Positions 63,468 to 64,000 of a DNA stretch of 64,000 nt are shown here, piece by piece (position 1 is the first letter of the stretch; each line of letters starts with the position of its first letter). The DNA is from Crocinitomicaceae bacterium (GTDB taxonomy: Bacteria > Bacteroidota > Bacteroidia > Flavobacteriales_D > Crocinitomicaceae), in assembly GCA_016709005.1 (NCBI GenBank), contig JADJEU010000002.1, positions 310,001 to 374,000 of the forward strand. Direction: 5' to 3'. Under the pieces are notes generated by a model. It had not been told where the DNA came from. It did not search any database and saw only the letters and a list, made by a program, of their open reading frames with translations. The position numbers were made by a program, and so were the translations under genes.

Positions 63468-64000
63468 TTAGTGTTTTACAACGCGTACTTCTTGAACAGA
63501 AGCTTCAGTTGTAATACGCACGATATACAGTCCTCTTTGAACATTGTTCATGTCTAAAGCATAGTTACCATAAACACCGTTCACTTGAACAGCGCTGACT
63601 ACTTTACCTTGAACATCCAACACTTCAATTACACCTGTTTCGATTGATAGATTTTGAATTGTCAATACATCTGTAACCGGGTTAGGGTAAACAGAAATAC
63701 GTACTGTTTCATTTCCATCAACCCCTAAACAGCTGATCAATGTTACTGTTACAACTGATGTATCATTTGGACAGAATCCATTTGAAACCACGTATTCGAA
63801 ATCATAAGATCCAGCAAGAGTTGTCTCAGAAGGAGTCCAAAGACTTCCATCCAAATCACCTTCACCAGAAACATTTGTCCATGATCCACCAAGATCAATT
63901 GATCCAGACAATCCATCAGTCAAGTTGATTGATGACCAGTTTGTACAGTTGTCATCAATTGTACCATCGCTACCAGCTGAAGAAGCAGGATATAATGTAA
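63468..64000 (-). CDS. T9SS type A secreted protein, partial (N-terminus outside)
   Basis: The minus-strand frame is open to the right edge, so only the C-terminal 177 residues are visible. The edge-proximal part contains an Ig-like module (TNVSGEGDLDGSLWTPSETTLAGSYDFEYVVSNGFCPNDTSVVTVTLISC) and then the type A T9SS sorting domain (NETVRISVYPNPVTDVLTIQNLS ... GVIEVLDVQGKVVSAVQVNG ... RGLYIVRITTEASVQEVRVVKH). The protein is exported, and anything N-terminal cannot be assessed. It has its own terminator and is convergent or independent with respect to the HAAO gene. Confidence 0.8.
   Translation of the reverse strand, partial: TLYPASSAGSDGTIDDNCTNWSSINLTDGLSGSIDLGGSWTNVSGEGDLDGSLWTPSETTLAGSYDFEYVVSNGFCPNDTSVVTVTLISCLGVDGNETVRISVYPNPVTDVLTIQNLSIETGVIEVLDVQGKVVSAVQVNGVYGNYALDMNNVQRGLYIVRITTEASVQEVRVVKH

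Overview
This AT-rich window is from a Bacteroidota chromosome, most likely a Flavobacteriales bacterium (Crocinitomicaceae or Cryomorphaceae-like; this placement is inferred). Eight proteins carry type IX secretion (T9SS) sorting domains, five of type A and three of type B, and a PorP/SprF-type partner is present. There is also a MoaC-MoaB fusion, DUF3098 beside ftsX and uppP, a DUF47-PiT pair, short-chain-type threonine dehydrogenase, and putative promoters with the Bacteroidota -7 box TAnnTTTG. No tRNA, rRNA, CRISPR array, prophage or transposase was recognised. The region looks like ordinary chromosome with several families of small palindromic repeats.

Layout. 1-6.5 kb: the tail of a Ppx/GppA phosphatase, a LamG T9SS protein, a tiny His-rich membrane protein, a frameshifted GH3-family adenylating enzyme, a small antiparallel membrane protein, a secreted S8 protease with SprB repeats, and a GYF_2 membrane protein. 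6.5-8.1 kb: molybdopterin genes (moaC-moaB fusion, moaE). 8.1-13.8 kb: a phosphate-uptake island with an OprO/P-type porin, a Na/Pi cotransporter, PiT and its DUF47 partner. Three promoters there carry similar direct repeats with an 11-bp period (TTAA cores), which I read as a candidate Pho box. 13.9-17.9 kb: S41 protease, dCMP deaminase and SppA. 18-22.3 kb: a DUF2341/LamG T9SS protein and two glycosyltransferases. 22.3-30.5 kb: ftsE, a 1000-residue TPR protein coupled to an outer-membrane barrel protein, a DUF4625 lipoprotein bracketed by related repeats, and a membrane metallophosphoesterase.

30.5-32.8 kb: a three-gene exported-protein operon with a HEXXH peptidase. 32.8-36.2 kb: recJ, a small lipoprotein and dusB. 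36.4-39.7 kb: a type B T9SS adhesin and its PorP/SprF partner, which has lost an internal segment. 40-42.4 kb: a K+-dependent-type membrane pyrophosphatase. 42.5-47.4 kb: cysS, two tandem MORN/YwqK-repeat proteins and threonine dehydrogenase. 47.7-50 kb: homogentisate and 4-hydroxyphenylpyruvate dioxygenases for tyrosine catabolism. 50-54 kb: a YceI lipoprotein and a second type B adhesin. 54.2-58.3 kb: an envelope and housekeeping operon (ftsX, DUF3098, uppP, truB, polyprenyl synthase, MORN lipoprotein). 58.5-64 kb: a giant SBBP/PKD type B protein, a small exported protein, 3-hydroxyanthranilate dioxygenase and a T9SS protein running off the edge.

Several conserved genes (GH3, porin, Na/Pi N-terminus, HPD, YceI, uppP) are broken by single-base indels, three of them at five-base A/T runs where one extra base restores the family reading frame. 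This pattern points at least partly to sequencing error, so those genes should not be read as true pseudogenes without read-level checks. The most promising biological signal is the shared 11-bp-period repeat upstream of the phosphate transporters.
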